A DNA stretch of 64,000 nucleotides from JANQGH01 sp039177555 (GCA_039177555.1 JBCDFV010000022.1:8994-72993); one strand, 5' to 3'. Shown: positions 18,051 to 28,647, counted from the first letter of the stretch. Notes: generated by a model not told the origin, from the sequence alone. Numbers and translations: made by a program.

Positions 18051-18709
18051 GCGGCTTCGGCGGCGAAGGCGGCGACGGTGCCTTGTTCCAGGCGGAAGAC
18101 GGCGTCTTGCGGTTCCGGCAAGCGCACGATGTCGTCCGGCATCAGCCGGCCGTAGAGCCCGCGCAGGATCTGGCTGACGATGCCGTGGGCGATGATGATC
18201 AGCCGGCCATGACCGACCGCTTCCTCCAGGAAAGGCCGCAGGCGGGCGGCCACCATGGCATAGCTCTCGCCCCCCGGCGGGGCAAAGCGCCACGGGTCGG
18301 CCTCGCGCTGCTCAAGCGCTTGCGAGAAATTGTCCTCGATCTCCCAATGGGTCAGCCCGTCCCAACGGCCCCAGCTCATCTCCTTCAGCCGCCGGTCGAT
18401 GCGGCAGGCCTTGGGGTCGAGCCCAAGCTCGCTGGCGATCAGTTCCATGGAGTGATAGGCCCGGCCCAGCGGGCTGCAGACAAGGGAAAAGTAACCGGGT
18501 TCATCGATCAGGGCCGCCAGTGTCATGCCGGCGCGGCGCGCCTGCTGCTTGCCATGGCTGGTCAAAGGCGAATCCAGCCGGCCTTGCAACCGGCCCTCTC
18601 GGTTCCACAAGGTCTCGCCATGGCGGGCCAGATAGAGCGTGGGGCCGTCCGTCGTCTGACGCGGCCGAAGCTCGGCGACCGGTTCCGGCAGTTTCTCGCG
18701 CACGGTCAT
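18047..18709 (-). CDS. Histidine phosphatase family protein (GpmB-like)
   Basis: A 220-aa protein with the RHGET catalytic motif (LYLARHGETLWNREGRLQG), a second Arg in SPLGRAYHSMEL, and the catalytic His in IIIAHGIVSQILRG. The MSWGRWDGLTHWEIE segment is typical of cofactor-dependent phosphoglycerate-mutase-like phosphatases. The substrate is unknown; glycolytic mutase activity should not be assumed. It is translationally coupled to tag. Confidence 0.88.
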   Translation of the reverse strand: MTVREKLPEPVAELRPRQTTDGPTLYLARHGETLWNREGRLQGRLDSPLTSHGKQQARRAGMTLAALIDEPGYFSLVCSPLGRAYHSMELIASELGLDPKACRIDRRLKEMSWGRWDGLTHWEIEDNFSQALEQREADPWRFAPPGGESYAMVAARLRPFLEEAVGHGRLIIIAHGIVSQILRGLYGRLMPDDIVRLPEPQDAVFRLEQGTVAAFAAEAA

Positions 18710-18834
18710 GTCTGGTACCTTGACTCCGTCCGGGCCCGGAGTCCACGCGCACTATCGCAATTTGACCCAAACGGACGAATTTTTCTCGCGTTCGACTTCA
18801 AATGCGAGATTTGTACCGCCGAAAGGAGACATGT

Positions 18835-19827
18835 GTGGCCATTCCGGTGATCGACATCGCACCTTCCGCCCGATCGGAGTCGGCGCGGCGAACCGTCGCG
18901 CAGGCCATCGGCGGCGCCTGCGAGACGATCGGTTTCTTCGCCATCGTCGGCCATGGCGTGCCCGATGCGGTCGATCTGGCCTGTTGGGATGCGGCGCGCG
19001 GCTTCTTTGACCAGCCCTTGGCCGAACGCGAGCGCGTGGCCTTTCCCCATGTCGGCTACCCCTACGGCTATGCGCGCCTGGCCGGCGAAACGCTGGCGGT
19101 GTCGCGCGGCGAGGCGGCCCCGCCGGATTTGAAGGAGTCCTACTCCATCGGCCCGCTGAAGCATCCGGCGCGCGAACCCGAAAACCCGAGCGAGGCGTTC
19201 GTCTACTCCGCCAATCTGTGGCCGGACCAGCCTTCGGACTTCCGGGCGGTGTGTGAGGCCTATTATCGGGCGATGGAGGACTTGGCGGCGCGTTTGATGA
19301 CGCTGTTCGCCGTCGCCCTCGACCTCGCGCCCGACTTCTTCGACGACAAGATCGACCAGCACATCAGCGCCCTGCGCGTGCTCAACTATCCAGACCAGCA
19401 GACGCCGCCGCAACCGGGCCAACTGCGCGCCGGCGCGCATTCGGACTATGGCAGCCTGACCATCCTGCGCCAGGAACAGGCGCCCGGCGGGTTGGAGGTG
19501 TTAACGTTGGACGGCCTGTGGACGCCGGTCCCGGCCATCGAGGGCGCCTATGTGGTCAATATCGGTGACCTGATGGCGCGCTGGACCAACGACCGCTGGG
19601 TCTCGACCTTGCACCGCGTGGTGAACCCGCCGCCCGATGCGGCTGGGTCGACACGCCGCCAGTCGATCGCGTTCTTCCATCAGCCCAACTGGGATGCCGA
19701 GATCACATGCTTGCCGACCTGTCTGGAAGCAGGGTCGGTCGCCAAATATGGGCCAGCGAGGTCGGGGCCCTATTTGATGTCAAAATTCACCAGCACAGTT
19801 GACCAGAAGGCGGAGATGGCGAACTAA
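18835..19827 (+). CDS. 2-oxoglutarate/Fe(II)-dependent oxygenase, isopenicillin-N-synthase-like
   Basis: A 330-aa double-stranded beta-helix enzyme. The N-terminal DIOX_N part has IPVIDIAPS and ETIGFFAIVGHGVP. The Fe ligands are H and D in AHSDYGSLTIL and H in STLHRVVNPP, and the 2-oxoglutarate-binding Arg-x-Ser is RRQS. The reaction type is oxidation of a small metabolite, and the substrate is unknown. The start is GTG with AGGAG 6 nt upstream; the open frame to 18802 is less likely. It is divergent from the phosphatase gene. Confidence 0.9.
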   Translation: MAIPVIDIAPSARSESARRTVAQAIGGACETIGFFAIVGHGVPDAVDLACWDAARGFFDQPLAERERVAFPHVGYPYGYARLAGETLAVSRGEAAPPDLKESYSIGPLKHPAREPENPSEAFVYSANLWPDQPSDFRAVCEAYYRAMEDLAARLMTLFAVALDLAPDFFDDKIDQHISALRVLNYPDQQTPPQPGQLRAGAHSDYGSLTILRQEQAPGGLEVLTLDGLWTPVPAIEGAYVVNIGDLMARWTNDRWVSTLHRVVNPPPDAAGSTRRQSIAFFHQPNWDAEITCLPTCLEAGSVAKYGPARSGPYLMSKFTSTVDQKAEMAN

Positions 19828-19868
19828 GGCCAGCAACGCCGAGACGCGGATCAGCGAGGAACGATGAT

Positions 19869-20318
19869 ATGGCCGGCTATTCCGGCACGCCCCTGACCAA
19901 GAAGCTGAATTTCAAGGACGGCCAGGCCCGCTTCGTCATCGGCCTGCCCGATACCCTGGTCGACGCCATCACCGAGGAAGGCGCGTCGTGGTGGGCGACC
20001 AGCGAGCATGTGCCGGAGGGCTTCAACCAGTTCGGCCGGCTGGATTACATCCACTATTTCGTGAAGGACGCCGCCACCTTGATCGAAAACCTGCCGACCT
20101 TGAAGCAGATGCTCGACCCGGACGGCATGATCTGGATTAGCTGGCCGAAGAAAGCGGCTGTGAAAGCCGGCGGGCCGAAAAGCGACATCACGGAGGACAT
20201 CATCCGCCGCAAGGCGTTGGAGATCGGCCTGGTCGACGTGAAGGTCTGCGCCGTCGACGAGATCTGGTCAGGCCTGAAGCTGGTCGTGCCGCTGGCCCTG
20301 CGGCCCAGAAGGGCCTGA
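19869..20318 (+). CDS. DUF3052-like protein
   Basis: A 149-aa cytosolic protein of unknown function. It begins AGYSGTPLTKKLNFKDGQ and contains MIWISWPKKA and VDVKVCAVDEIWSGLKLV, all of which match the DUF3052 family as I know it. It starts 41 nt after the oxygenase gene and is probably co-transcribed. No catalytic residues can be named. Confidence 0.85.
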   Translation: MAGYSGTPLTKKLNFKDGQARFVIGLPDTLVDAITEEGASWWATSEHVPEGFNQFGRLDYIHYFVKDAATLIENLPTLKQMLDPDGMIWISWPKKAAVKAGGPKSDITEDIIRRKALEIGLVDVKVCAVDEIWSGLKLVVPLALRPRRA

Positions 20319-20342
20319 TGCCCCGAAGTTAGTGCCTGGGTT

Positions 20343-20609
20343 CTAGTGTAACGTCAGTTCGTGACGATGGTGCCGGACGTCGCCGCCGCTGATCACTTCC
20401 GTCGCGCCGACCTTGACGGAATGCAGCACCGCATCGATATCCCGGGTCCAGAAGTCCAAAAACCGGTGCAGTTCAGGAAAACGCGGTGCGATGTCCAACA
20501 GTTGCCAGGTGAAGCTTTGCAACAGCGACGGATGGTCGGGCAGGTGATAGAGGATCTCCGCCGTGGTCAGGCGATACCCGCGCAGCTGGCGATCAAGTCC
20601 GGTCATCAT
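20343..20609 (-). CDS. usg: Usg family protein
   Basis: An 88-aa protein. The stretches LRGYRLTTAEILYHLPDHP, DIAPRFPELHRFLDFW and LHSVKVGA are characteristic of Usg, a small alphaproteobacterial protein without a known biochemical role. The start is ATG at 20609 with GGAGGA upstream; the codon after it is also ATG. It is divergent from groES, with about 300 nt between them that carry the heat-shock control element. Confidence 0.87.
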   Translation of the reverse strand: MMTGLDRQLRGYRLTTAEILYHLPDHPSLLQSFTWQLLDIAPRFPELHRFLDFWTRDIDAVLHSVKVGATEVISGGDVRHHRHELTLH

Positions 20610-20839
20610 CGTCGTTCCTCCTAACCCCTTTTCAGTGACGTTCAGAAAGACAAGCCCGGCGATTCCAAATCCCATGCGATTTTTGTTTCATCTCGAAGAT
20701 GGTGCCACACTGTTATCCCAGCGCAACAAAAATAAGTGAAATCAATGTGTTGGCAGCCTCCGCGGTCGAGTGCTGCCAGACGGTGTGAAAATCGTCACCG
20801 GAACCCTCTTGCATCTTGGAAACGCAGGCATTAAGTGCC

Positions 20840-20866
20840 TTGGCACTCACCAGGGGGGAGTGCTAA
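20840..20866 (+). promoter_or_regulatory. CIRCE element (HrcA operator)
   Basis: TTGGCACTC - 9 nt - GAGTGCTAA, one base off the consensus left arm. It lies 47 nt before groES. It is the binding site of the HrcA repressor in groE and dnaK operons, so this groESL is expected to be HrcA-controlled. The rest of the 20610-20913 gap holds promoter sequence that I cannot assign with confidence. Confidence 0.93.
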
Positions 20867-20913
20867 CAGCTCCCTACATTTGGACAGTCAACGACATAAA
20901 TGGGAGTTACGAC

Positions 20914-21225
20914 ATGGCGTTTCGTCCGCTGCATGATCGGGTTCTGGTTCGTCGCATCGAAGCCGACGAGAAGACCGCCGGCGGCATCATCATTCCTGAC
21001 ACTGCCAAGGAAAAGCCCCAGGAGGGCGAAGTGGTTTCGGCCGGCAACGGCATGACCAACGACAAGGGCGAGACCAAGCCCCTGGACGTGAAGGCAGGCG
21101 ACCGGATCCTGTTCGGCAAGTGGTCGGGCACCGAGGTCAAGATCGACGGCGAAGAGCTGCTGATCATGAAGGAGTCCGACATTCTGGGCGTCATCGACGC
21201 GCCGGCCGCTGCGAAGGCCGCCTAA
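20914..21225 (+). CDS. groES: Co-chaperonin GroES
   Basis: A 103-aa ring co-chaperonin. It has FRPLHDRVLVRRIEADEKT, GGIIIPDTAKEKPQEGEVV (mobile loop) and YGKWSGTEV-like FGKWSGTEVKIDGEE. The length is normal. It caps the GroEL cavity during protein folding. ATG at 20914 with GGGAG upstream; 61 nt separate it from groEL in a classic bicistron. Confidence 0.97.
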   Translation: MAFRPLHDRVLVRRIEADEKTAGGIIIPDTAKEKPQEGEVVSAGNGMTNDKGETKPLDVKAGDRILFGKWSGTEVKIDGEELLIMKESDILGVIDAPAAAKAA

Positions 21226-21286
21226 GGCGCCGCACCCGGAACCAGTCTGAAGTCATAGAGATTTAGCCAAAGGAAGAAGCAACACC

Positions 21287-22945
<1,659 letters not shown>

Positions 22946-23000
22946 GGTCCGCGTCCCACCGACCAGCAATGGTCCGAGAGCCTGGCTCTCACGCCGAAGG

Positions 23001-23032
23001 CCCCGGGGATCGACCGATCTCCGGGGTCTTTT
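23001..23032 (+). terminator. Intrinsic terminator after groEL
   Basis: CCCCGGGGATC (23001-23011) pairs with GATCTCCGGGG (23016-23026) with one G-U pair and a 4-nt loop, followed by TCTTTT. It is correctly oriented for groESL. Confidence 0.85.
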
Positions 23033-23108
23033 GCTTGGCCGGTAACGCGCCGCTGCCACCTTGATCGCTGGATTGCGACGATCCTTCGCCCCACATTAAG
23101 CTTCTGAC

Positions 23109-23447
23109 ATGACCTCGACGGTACCCTCCACACCATCACGCGGTTGGCCTGGCGGACGCCTGGTGCGCGCGGCAGGTCGGCTGGTTCAGGCGATCTGGCG
23201 CTGGCTGTTGCGCTGGGGGCTGGTCGTGCTGGGCGGCGTGATCGTCTTGATCGGGCTTGCGCTGGGCCCGCTGCCGGGGCCGGGCGGCATCCCCATCGTC
23301 GCGGTCGGTCTGATATTGATCTTGCGCGGCTCGCTGACCGCCAAGAAAGGATTTGTCCGCCTTCACCGGCGCTATCCGCGCTTCGTCGGCCCGGTCCGCC
23401 GGTTCTTGCGCTGGCGCTGGCGCCGCGATCCGCAAACACGATCCTAG
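23109..23447 (+). CDS. Small membrane protein, PGPGW-like
   Basis: A 112-aa protein with two hydrophobic spans (about 32-53 and 56-75) joined by the motif PLPGPGGIP, as in putative transmembrane proteins of the PGPGW family. A basic amphipathic N-terminus and an Arg-rich C-terminus (FLRWRWRRDP) face the cytoplasm by the positive-inside rule. The function is unknown. It sits alone between the groEL terminator and the arsenic genes. Confidence 0.7.
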   Translation: MTSTVPSTPSRGWPGGRLVRAAGRLVQAIWRWLLRWGLVVLGGVIVLIGLALGPLPGPGGIPIVAVGLILILRGSLTAKKGFVRLHRRYPRFVGPVRRFLRWRWRRDPQTRS

Positions 23448-23503
23448 AGCCCATTGGCCTAGCGCGCTTGCGTCACGTTTCGCGGTTGATGTGACTTCGA
23501 TAA

Positions 23504-23521
23504 TTCGGTAATTTCCGAAAT
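23504..23521 (+). promoter_or_regulatory. Candidate ArsR operator
   Basis: TTCGG-TAATTT-CCGAA is an inverted repeat whose right half lies in the perfect 11-bp palindrome ATTTCCGAAAT (23511-23521). It directly abuts the arsR ATG at 23522, a position suited to autorepression. The assignment is inference from location and symmetry. Confidence 0.45.
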
Positions 23522-23851
23522 ATGGAAGAACAGACTGCGATCGACGCCTTTTCGGCCCTGGCGCACCCGACCCGGCTGCGCACATTCCGCCTGCTGGTCA
23601 AAGAAGGCCCCAACGGCCTCACGGCCGGCGACATCGCCAACCAGATCATGGTGCCGCCCTCGACCCTGTCGACCCATCTGGGCCTGTTGCAGCGGGCCGG
23701 GTTGCTGAGTGCCAGAAGGCTCGATCGGCGCATCTTTTACGCGGCCGATATCGAGGGCACGCGGCGGTTGCTGAGCTTTCTGACCGAGGATTGCTGTCAA
23801 GGACGGCCCGAAATCTGCGGCTCGCTGGTCGCGGCACTGGACACCTGCTGA
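23522..23851 (+). CDS. arsR: ArsR family transcriptional regulator
   Basis: A 109-aa winged-helix repressor: ALAHPTRLRTFRLL, then the recognition helix region MVPPSTLSTHLGLLQRAGL. The C-terminal EDCCQGRPEIC places three cysteines together, a plausible As(III) site of the kind found in C-terminal-binding ArsR variants. It is followed 11 nt later by the arsenate reductase, so it most likely represses its own operon until arsenite binds. Confidence 0.88.
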   Translation: MEEQTAIDAFSALAHPTRLRTFRLLVKEGPNGLTAGDIANQIMVPPSTLSTHLGLLQRAGLLSARRLDRRIFYAADIEGTRRLLSFLTEDCCQGRPEICGSLVAALDTC

Positions 23852-23862
23852 ACGAGGACGCC

Positions 23863-24390
23863 ATGAACGATCAGAGCAAGCCCTACACCATCCTGTTCTT
23901 GTGCACCCACAACTCCGCGCGCAGCGTGATGGCGGAATGCGTGATCAACCGGCTCGGCGCCGGCAGGTTCGTCGGCTACTCCGCCGGCAGCCAGCCGTCG
24001 GGGGCCATCAACCCGGCGGTCAAGACGCTGTTGGAGCGTTTGAACTACGACACCGCCGGCTTGCGGTCCAAGGACTGGAGTGATTTTGCGACCGCGGAAG
24101 CGCCGCCTATGGACTTCGTCATCACCGTCTGCGACCAGGCCGCGGGCGAGGTCTGCCCGGTCTGGCCGGGTCAGCCGATGACCGCCCATTGGGGTTTTCC
24201 CGATCCGTCGAGCTTCGAGGGCACGGACAGCGAAAAGGCGGCCTTCGTTGCCGACGTCTATCGCATGATCGAACGGCGCATCGGCATTTTCGTGAACCTG
24301 CCGATCGACGGGCTGGAGCGGCTGAAGCTGCAACAGCAGCTCGACGCCATCGGCCGGACCAGCCTGACACCGGAACCGGCGGGTGGCTGA
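23863..24390 (+). CDS. arsC: Arsenate reductase, low-molecular-weight phosphatase type
   Basis: A 175-aa enzyme reducing arsenate to arsenite. The P-loop is LCTHNSARS (C-x5-R) and the general-acid region is WGFPDPSSFEGTD. Further cysteines (VITVCDQAAGEVCPVWPG) match the LMW-PTP-like arsenate-reductase group. The length is a little over the 130-150 aa of the short forms because of a C-terminal helix. ATG at 23863; the stop overlaps the start of the aquaporin gene. Confidence 0.9.
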   Translation: MNDQSKPYTILFLCTHNSARSVMAECVINRLGAGRFVGYSAGSQPSGAINPAVKTLLERLNYDTAGLRSKDWSDFATAEAPPMDFVITVCDQAAGEVCPVWPGQPMTAHWGFPDPSSFEGTDSEKAAFVADVYRMIERRIGIFVNLPIDGLERLKLQQQLDAIGRTSLTPEPAGG

Positions 24391-25093
24391 CCAGGGCCAC
24401 ACACCGGCCCGGCGCCTGGCCGCCGAGGCGCTGGGCACGGCCTTTCTGCTGGCGACCGTCGTCGGCTCCGGCATTATGGGCGAGGTGCTGGCCGGCGGCA
24501 TCACCGGGCTGGCCCTGTTGGCCAACGCGGTCGCGACCGGCGCGATCCTGATCGTCCTGATCCTGATCTTCGGCCCGATCTCCGGCGCCCATTTCAACCC
24601 GGCGGTGACCCTGGCCTTTTGGCTGCGGCGCGAGATCGAGGGTCGGATGGCGCTCGCCTATGGGGTCATGCAGCTTATTGGCGGTGCGGTCGGCGTGATC
24701 GTGGCCAACGCCATGTTCGATCTGCCCATGATCCATTGGTCGGTGACCGAACGGGGTGGCGGCGGGCAGTGGCTGGCCGAGGGTGTCGCCACGTTCGGCC
24801 TGGTCGTCACCATCCTGGGCTGCCTGCGGGCGCGGCCGGAGGCTGTGCCCTACGCGGTGGGCCTGTTCATCACCGCCGGCTATTGGTTCACCTCGTCAAC
24901 CTCGTTCGCCAACCCGGCGGTGACCATCGCCCGGACCCTGAGCGACAGTTTTGCCGGCATCGCCGCCGCCGATATGCCGCTGTTCATCCTGTGCCAGCTT
25001 GTCGGCGCCCTTAGCGCCGTTGTGGTCATGGGCTGGTTCGCCGGCCGGCCGCTTATTGCCCCGGCAGGATCAGCAACACGCCAGCGATCGTAA
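24383..25093 (+). CDS. Aquaglyceroporin (MIP family), arsenite channel by context
   Basis: A 236-aa channel with six spans and both NPA half-helices (HFNPAVTLAF and FANPAVTIAR). It starts at a GTG overlapping the arsC stop. In rhizobial arsenic operons an aquaporin (AqpS) replaces the arsenite pump, letting As(III) made inside by ArsC leave down its gradient. No ArsB or Acr3 pump gene is present here, so the same arrangement is inferred. Its 3' end overlaps the convergent AEC transporter gene by 41 nt. Confidence 0.9.
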   Translation: MADQGHTPARRLAAEALGTAFLLATVVGSGIMGEVLAGGITGLALLANAVATGAILIVLILIFGPISGAHFNPAVTLAFWLRREIEGRMALAYGVMQLIGGAVGVIVANAMFDLPMIHWSVTERGGGGQWLAEGVATFGLVVTILGCLRARPEAVPYAVGLFITAGYWFTSSTSFANPAVTIARTLSDSFAGIAAADMPLFILCQLVGALSAVVVMGWFAGRPLIAPAGSATRQRS

Positions 25094-25991
25094 CGACCGA
25101 CGCCACCGAGCCGATCAGCACCGTGGTCGCCGACGAGCCGATGCAGACGCCGTAGCGTTGGGCGAACAGATAGACATTGATGCCGGTCGGCATCGCGGCC
25201 AATAGCACCGCCACGCCCGTCCAGAGCGGGTCGAGCGCGAAGACGAACTCCGCCAGCAGCCAGACCAGTAGGGGGTGGGCAACCAGCTTTAGCACCACAG
25301 CCACCAACGCCTGGCTGACATGGCCGGCAACGGCGAAGGTCGCCAGCGAGGCGCCCATGGCGAACAGCGCGCAGGGCAGCGCGGCGCGGGCCAGCAGGGC
25401 AACCACATCGTCGACCGCGTACGGGATCGACCAGTCCATCAGGTTGAACAACAGGCCGGCCAGAAGGCCCCAGATGATCGGATTGCGCACCAGCCCCAGC
25501 AAGGTTGCGCGGAGGATCGCCAGCGTGCCGACCCCTTGGCCGCGGCTGCCCTCGATCACCAGCGTCACCGTCGGAAACATCAGCAGGCCGTGCAGGCCGA
25601 TGATCAGGAACAGGGGCAGGGCCGCGTCCTCGCCAAAGGTGGTCAGCACCAGTGGGATGCCGAGAAGCACGGTGTTGGAAAAGGCGGCGCTGAGCCCGAA
25701 GATGCCGCCTTCGTCAAGGCGTCGCCCGAACGCCCGACCGGCGATCAGCATGTTCAGCCCGAAGACCGCGAATGCGCCGGCATAGTAGGAGATCAGAAAC
25801 CCCCACTCGATGTCGCTGGGCAGCGGCGTCGTGGCCAGACTTTGAAACAGCAGGACCGGGATCGCGAAATTGAACACGAAGAGCGAAAGCCCCCGGTTCG
25901 AGGCCCGGTCGAACAGGCCCAGCTTGGCCGCCGCGAAACCGATCGCGATCACGCCGAACACCGGCAGGATGATGTCGATGACTATTTCCAT
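25053..25991 (-). CDS. AEC family transporter
   Basis: A 312-aa membrane protein with about ten spans in two halves: an N-terminal set from IDIILPVFGVIAIGFAAAKLG and a C-terminal set ending near GSVASVVTIAGVLLIL. The central polar loop holds SRGQGVGTLAILR, followed by NPIIWGLLAGLL. AEC proteins export small organic anions or auxin-like acids; the substrate is not readable. ATG at 25991 is my choice; a GTG five codons upstream is possible. Confidence 0.85.
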   Translation of the reverse strand: MEIVIDIILPVFGVIAIGFAAAKLGLFDRASNRGLSLFVFNFAIPVLLFQSLATTPLPSDIEWGFLISYYAGAFAVFGLNMLIAGRAFGRRLDEGGIFGLSAAFSNTVLLGIPLVLTTFGEDAALPLFLIIGLHGLLMFPTVTLVIEGSRGQGVGTLAILRATLLGLVRNPIIWGLLAGLLFNLMDWSIPYAVDDVVALLARAALPCALFAMGASLATFAVAGHVSQALVAVVLKLVAHPLLVWLLAEFVFALDPLWTGVAVLLAAMPTGINVYLFAQRYGVCIGSSATTVLIGSVASVVTIAGVLLILPGQ

Positions 25992-26138
25992 GGGGGCCCT
26001 GGGCACAGAAGGCTCAGCCCGACCGGCTGCCGCTCAGATATAGGCCGCGACCGGCCGCCAACGCAAACGGACCTCTAAGCGTGCTCTTGGCGATGCACTA
26101 GGCTAAGCTGCCGCAACAGAGCGGGGGGAGCCGACCGA

Positions 26139-26645
26139 ATGAGCGTAAAGAGCAAGAAAAGACCGTCCGTCGATATCGAGACACTGACATTGACGCTGCG
26201 GCCGGAAAACAACCCCGGCTTTCTGCTGTGGCAAGTCACCAATCTTTGGCAGCGCTGCCAACGCTCGAAGCTCGACGAGATCGGCATCACCCATGTGCAG
26301 TTCATCCTGCTGGCCGGGCTGGCCTGGCTGGACCAGCGCGAAGGCCCGGTGAACCAGTCTAGGCTGGCCCAGTTCTGCAAGACCGACCCGATGATGACCA
26401 GCCAAGTGGTCCGCACCCTGGAAGGGCAAGGCCTGTTGGAACGTACGCGCCATCCAACCGACGGCCGGGCGCGCCATCTCCAACTCACCGCCAGCGGTGC
26501 CAAACTGCTGAACGAGGCCATGCCCATGGTCCTCGAAACCGATGCCGACTTCTTTCGCGCGCTGGCGGAGGATCAGGCCGTCCTGATCGATGCCTTGCGC
26601 CGCCTATGGCACGCCGCCCAGGTCGGACCCACCGCCAAGCGGTGA
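26139..26645 (+). CDS. MarR family transcriptional regulator
   Basis: A 168-aa winged-helix dimer. The recognition region is LAQFCKTDPMMTSQVVRTLEGQGLLER, and the wing is HPTDGRARHLQLTASG. The N-terminal 25 residues are an extra basic/polar tail. It overlaps the SanA-like gene by four bases (GTGA). It is divergent from the AEC transporter, whose expression it may control. Confidence 0.88.
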   Translation: MSVKSKKRPSVDIETLTLTLRPENNPGFLLWQVTNLWQRCQRSKLDEIGITHVQFILLAGLAWLDQREGPVNQSRLAQFCKTDPMMTSQVVRTLEGQGLLERTRHPTDGRARHLQLTASGAKLLNEAMPMVLETDADFFRALAEDQAVLIDALRRLWHAAQVGPTAKR

Positions 26646-27205
26646 CGTGGCCCCTGGCCATTCTTCTCGGGCTCGTCGCGGTCGTCGCATTATCGGTCGC
26701 CGCCCTGCTTTGGATCGGCCTGCGTGATGATGTCCGGCCGGTCGATGTCGCGGTCGTGCTGGGTAACCACGTTCATGGCGACGGCACGCCGACGCCAAGG
26801 CTGGCGGCCCGCCTGGACCGCGCCGTGGAACTCTATCGGCAAGGGCTGTTTCCGACCGTTATCGTCAGCGGCGGCATCAGCAGTTCGGGTGCGGACGAAG
26901 TCACGACCATGGCCGCCTATTTGGAGGCCGCAGGGGTGCCCGCCGACGCCATCTTTCGCGATCCCGAGGGCGTGAACACGGCCGCCACCGCGTCCAACAC
27001 GGCCGCCTGGATGCACGCGCATGGCGCACAATCGGTGTTGGCGGTCTCGCAATACTTCCACATCGCGCGCATCCGCCTGGCTTTTCGGCAAAACGGCATC
27101 CGCGGTATCGCTCACGCTGGTGACGACTATTGGGGCTGGCGCGACTTCTTCTTGGTGCCGCGCGAACTGGCCGCGATCACCCGCTACGCTTTGCTGGGCG
27201 GCTAA
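26642..27205 (+). CDS. SanA/YdcF-like (DUF218) membrane-anchored protein
   Basis: A 187-aa protein. An N-terminal span (WPLAILLGLVAVVALSVAAL) is followed by a periplasmic DUF218 domain with VAVVLGNHVHGDGTPTPRL, VIVSGGISSSG and NTAATASNTAAWM. Such proteins influence cell-envelope permeability in enterobacteria, but the enzymatic activity is unknown. GTG start overlapping the MarR stop. The 3' end overlaps the convergent hisS stop by four bases. Confidence 0.85.
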   Translation: MTWPLAILLGLVAVVALSVAALLWIGLRDDVRPVDVAVVLGNHVHGDGTPTPRLAARLDRAVELYRQGLFPTVIVSGGISSSGADEVTTMAAYLEAAGVPADAIFRDPEGVNTAATASNTAAWMHAHGAQSVLAVSQYFHIARIRLAFRQNGIRGIAHAGDDYWGWRDFFLVPRELAAITRYALLGG

Positions 27206-28545
27206 TCCAGCAGGGCGCGCACCGTTTCGACGATCGTGTCCTGATCGCACAGGCTCTGCTCACCCGATGCCAGCGCCTTGACCTGGACCTTGCCTGCCGC
27301 CGCCTCGTCCTCGCCCAGCACGAGCGCCAGGGCAAAGCCGCGCTGGTCGGCGTATTTGAGCTGTTGGCCCAGCTTTTTCCGTTCCGTGAACACTTCCGTG
27401 GCGATGCCGGCGGCCCGCAACCGGCTGGCCAGCGACAGGCACTGGCCCAACAGGTTCCGGTCCATGACCGTCATCAGAACCTGCGCCGGTGTGGAGCGTT
27501 CGGCCGTCAGAATGCCGACCTCGAACAGGCGGGCGAGCAATCGTGTCAGGCCGATGGAGATGCCGACGCCCGGCAGCGATTGCTTGGTGAAGGTGTGCGC
27601 CAAATTGTCGTAGCGGCCGCCGGAACAGATGCTGCCGATCGACGGATGGTCGACCAGCCGGGTCTCGTAGACCGTGCCGGTGTAGTAGTCGAGGCCGCGG
27701 GCGATGGACAGGTCGACCGTCCAGTTTTCCTCCGGTACGTCCAGCGCCATCAGGCCGGCGCGCACGGCCTGAAGTTCCGCCACGCCCTCACTGACCAGCG
27801 GCAGATCGACCTCTTCGGCCAAACCGTCGAGGTCTGTCGTGCCGTCGATCCGGCCCAGCAGCCGGTCGGCGGCGGTGGGCGCCAGTCCGGCCTCGTCGGC
27901 GAGATTGGCCGCCACCTTGTCACGCCCGACCTTCTCCAGGGCGTCAAGGATACGCAAGGTGGAGACCACCCGGTCGCCCTCGATCCCTTCGGCCTGTAGC
28001 AGCCCTTGCAGGACCTTGCGGTTGTTGATGCGGATCAGAAACCGGCCGATGCCGATTTCGCTGAAGATCGCGTTGATGACCGAAGGTATTTCGGCGTCGG
28101 CCAGAATGCTCAGATGCTCGGTGCCGACGATGTCGATGTCGCACTGGTAAAACTCGCGATACCGGCCGGCCTGGGGCCGCTCGCCGCGCCAGACCTTCTG
28201 GATCTGATAGCGCCGGAACGGGAACACCAGCCGGCCGAAATGTTGGGCGACATAGCGGGCCAGCGGGACCGTCAGGTCGAAATGCAGGGCCATGTCGGTT
28301 TCGGCGGGCCCGGCACCCTGTTCGGCCGCCAGGCGCGACAGGGCGTAGATCTCCTTCGCCTCGACACCCTTGGCCAGCAGAATGTCCTTGCGTTCGACGG
28401 CCGGCGTTTCGATCGGTGCAAAGCCGAACAGCTCGAAATTCCGCCGAATGATGTCCAAGAGCCGCGTCTCGACCAGCTTTTCGGCCGGCAGCCATTCCGG
28501 AAAGCCGCTCAAGGGCTGAGGTTTGACGATCTTCTGGTCGGCCAT
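27202..28545 (-). CDS. hisS: Histidyl-tRNA synthetase
   Basis: A 447-aa class II synthetase. Motif 2 lies around FPFRRYQIQKVWRGERPQAGRYREFYQCD, histidine-specific residues are in VDLSIARGLDYYTGTVYE, and motif 3 is GVGISIGLTRL. The C-terminal anticodon-binding domain begins near AQVLMTVMDR. Length and order are normal. It stands as a single gene with no hisZ-like partner nearby. Confidence 0.96.
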   Translation of the reverse strand: MADQKIVKPQPLSGFPEWLPAEKLVETRLLDIIRRNFELFGFAPIETPAVERKDILLAKGVEAKEIYALSRLAAEQGAGPAETDMALHFDLTVPLARYVAQHFGRLVFPFRRYQIQKVWRGERPQAGRYREFYQCDIDIVGTEHLSILADAEIPSVINAIFSEIGIGRFLIRINNRKVLQGLLQAEGIEGDRVVSTLRILDALEKVGRDKVAANLADEAGLAPTAADRLLGRIDGTTDLDGLAEEVDLPLVSEGVAELQAVRAGLMALDVPEENWTVDLSIARGLDYYTGTVYETRLVDHPSIGSICSGGRYDNLAHTFTKQSLPGVGISIGLTRLLARLFEVGILTAERSTPAQVLMTVMDRNLLGQCLSLASRLRAAGIATEVFTERKKLGQQLKYADQRGFALALVLGEDEAAAGKVQVKALASGEQSLCDQDTIVETVRALLD

Positions 28546-28647
28546 CGCGTGTTAGGTTTTGTCGCCGGGCAAAAGGCGACTAGGCTTTACGCCGCGGACG
28601 GGCGTGGTGCAAGCACCAGCCGCGCGAGACAGGGCAGGGATGACGGT

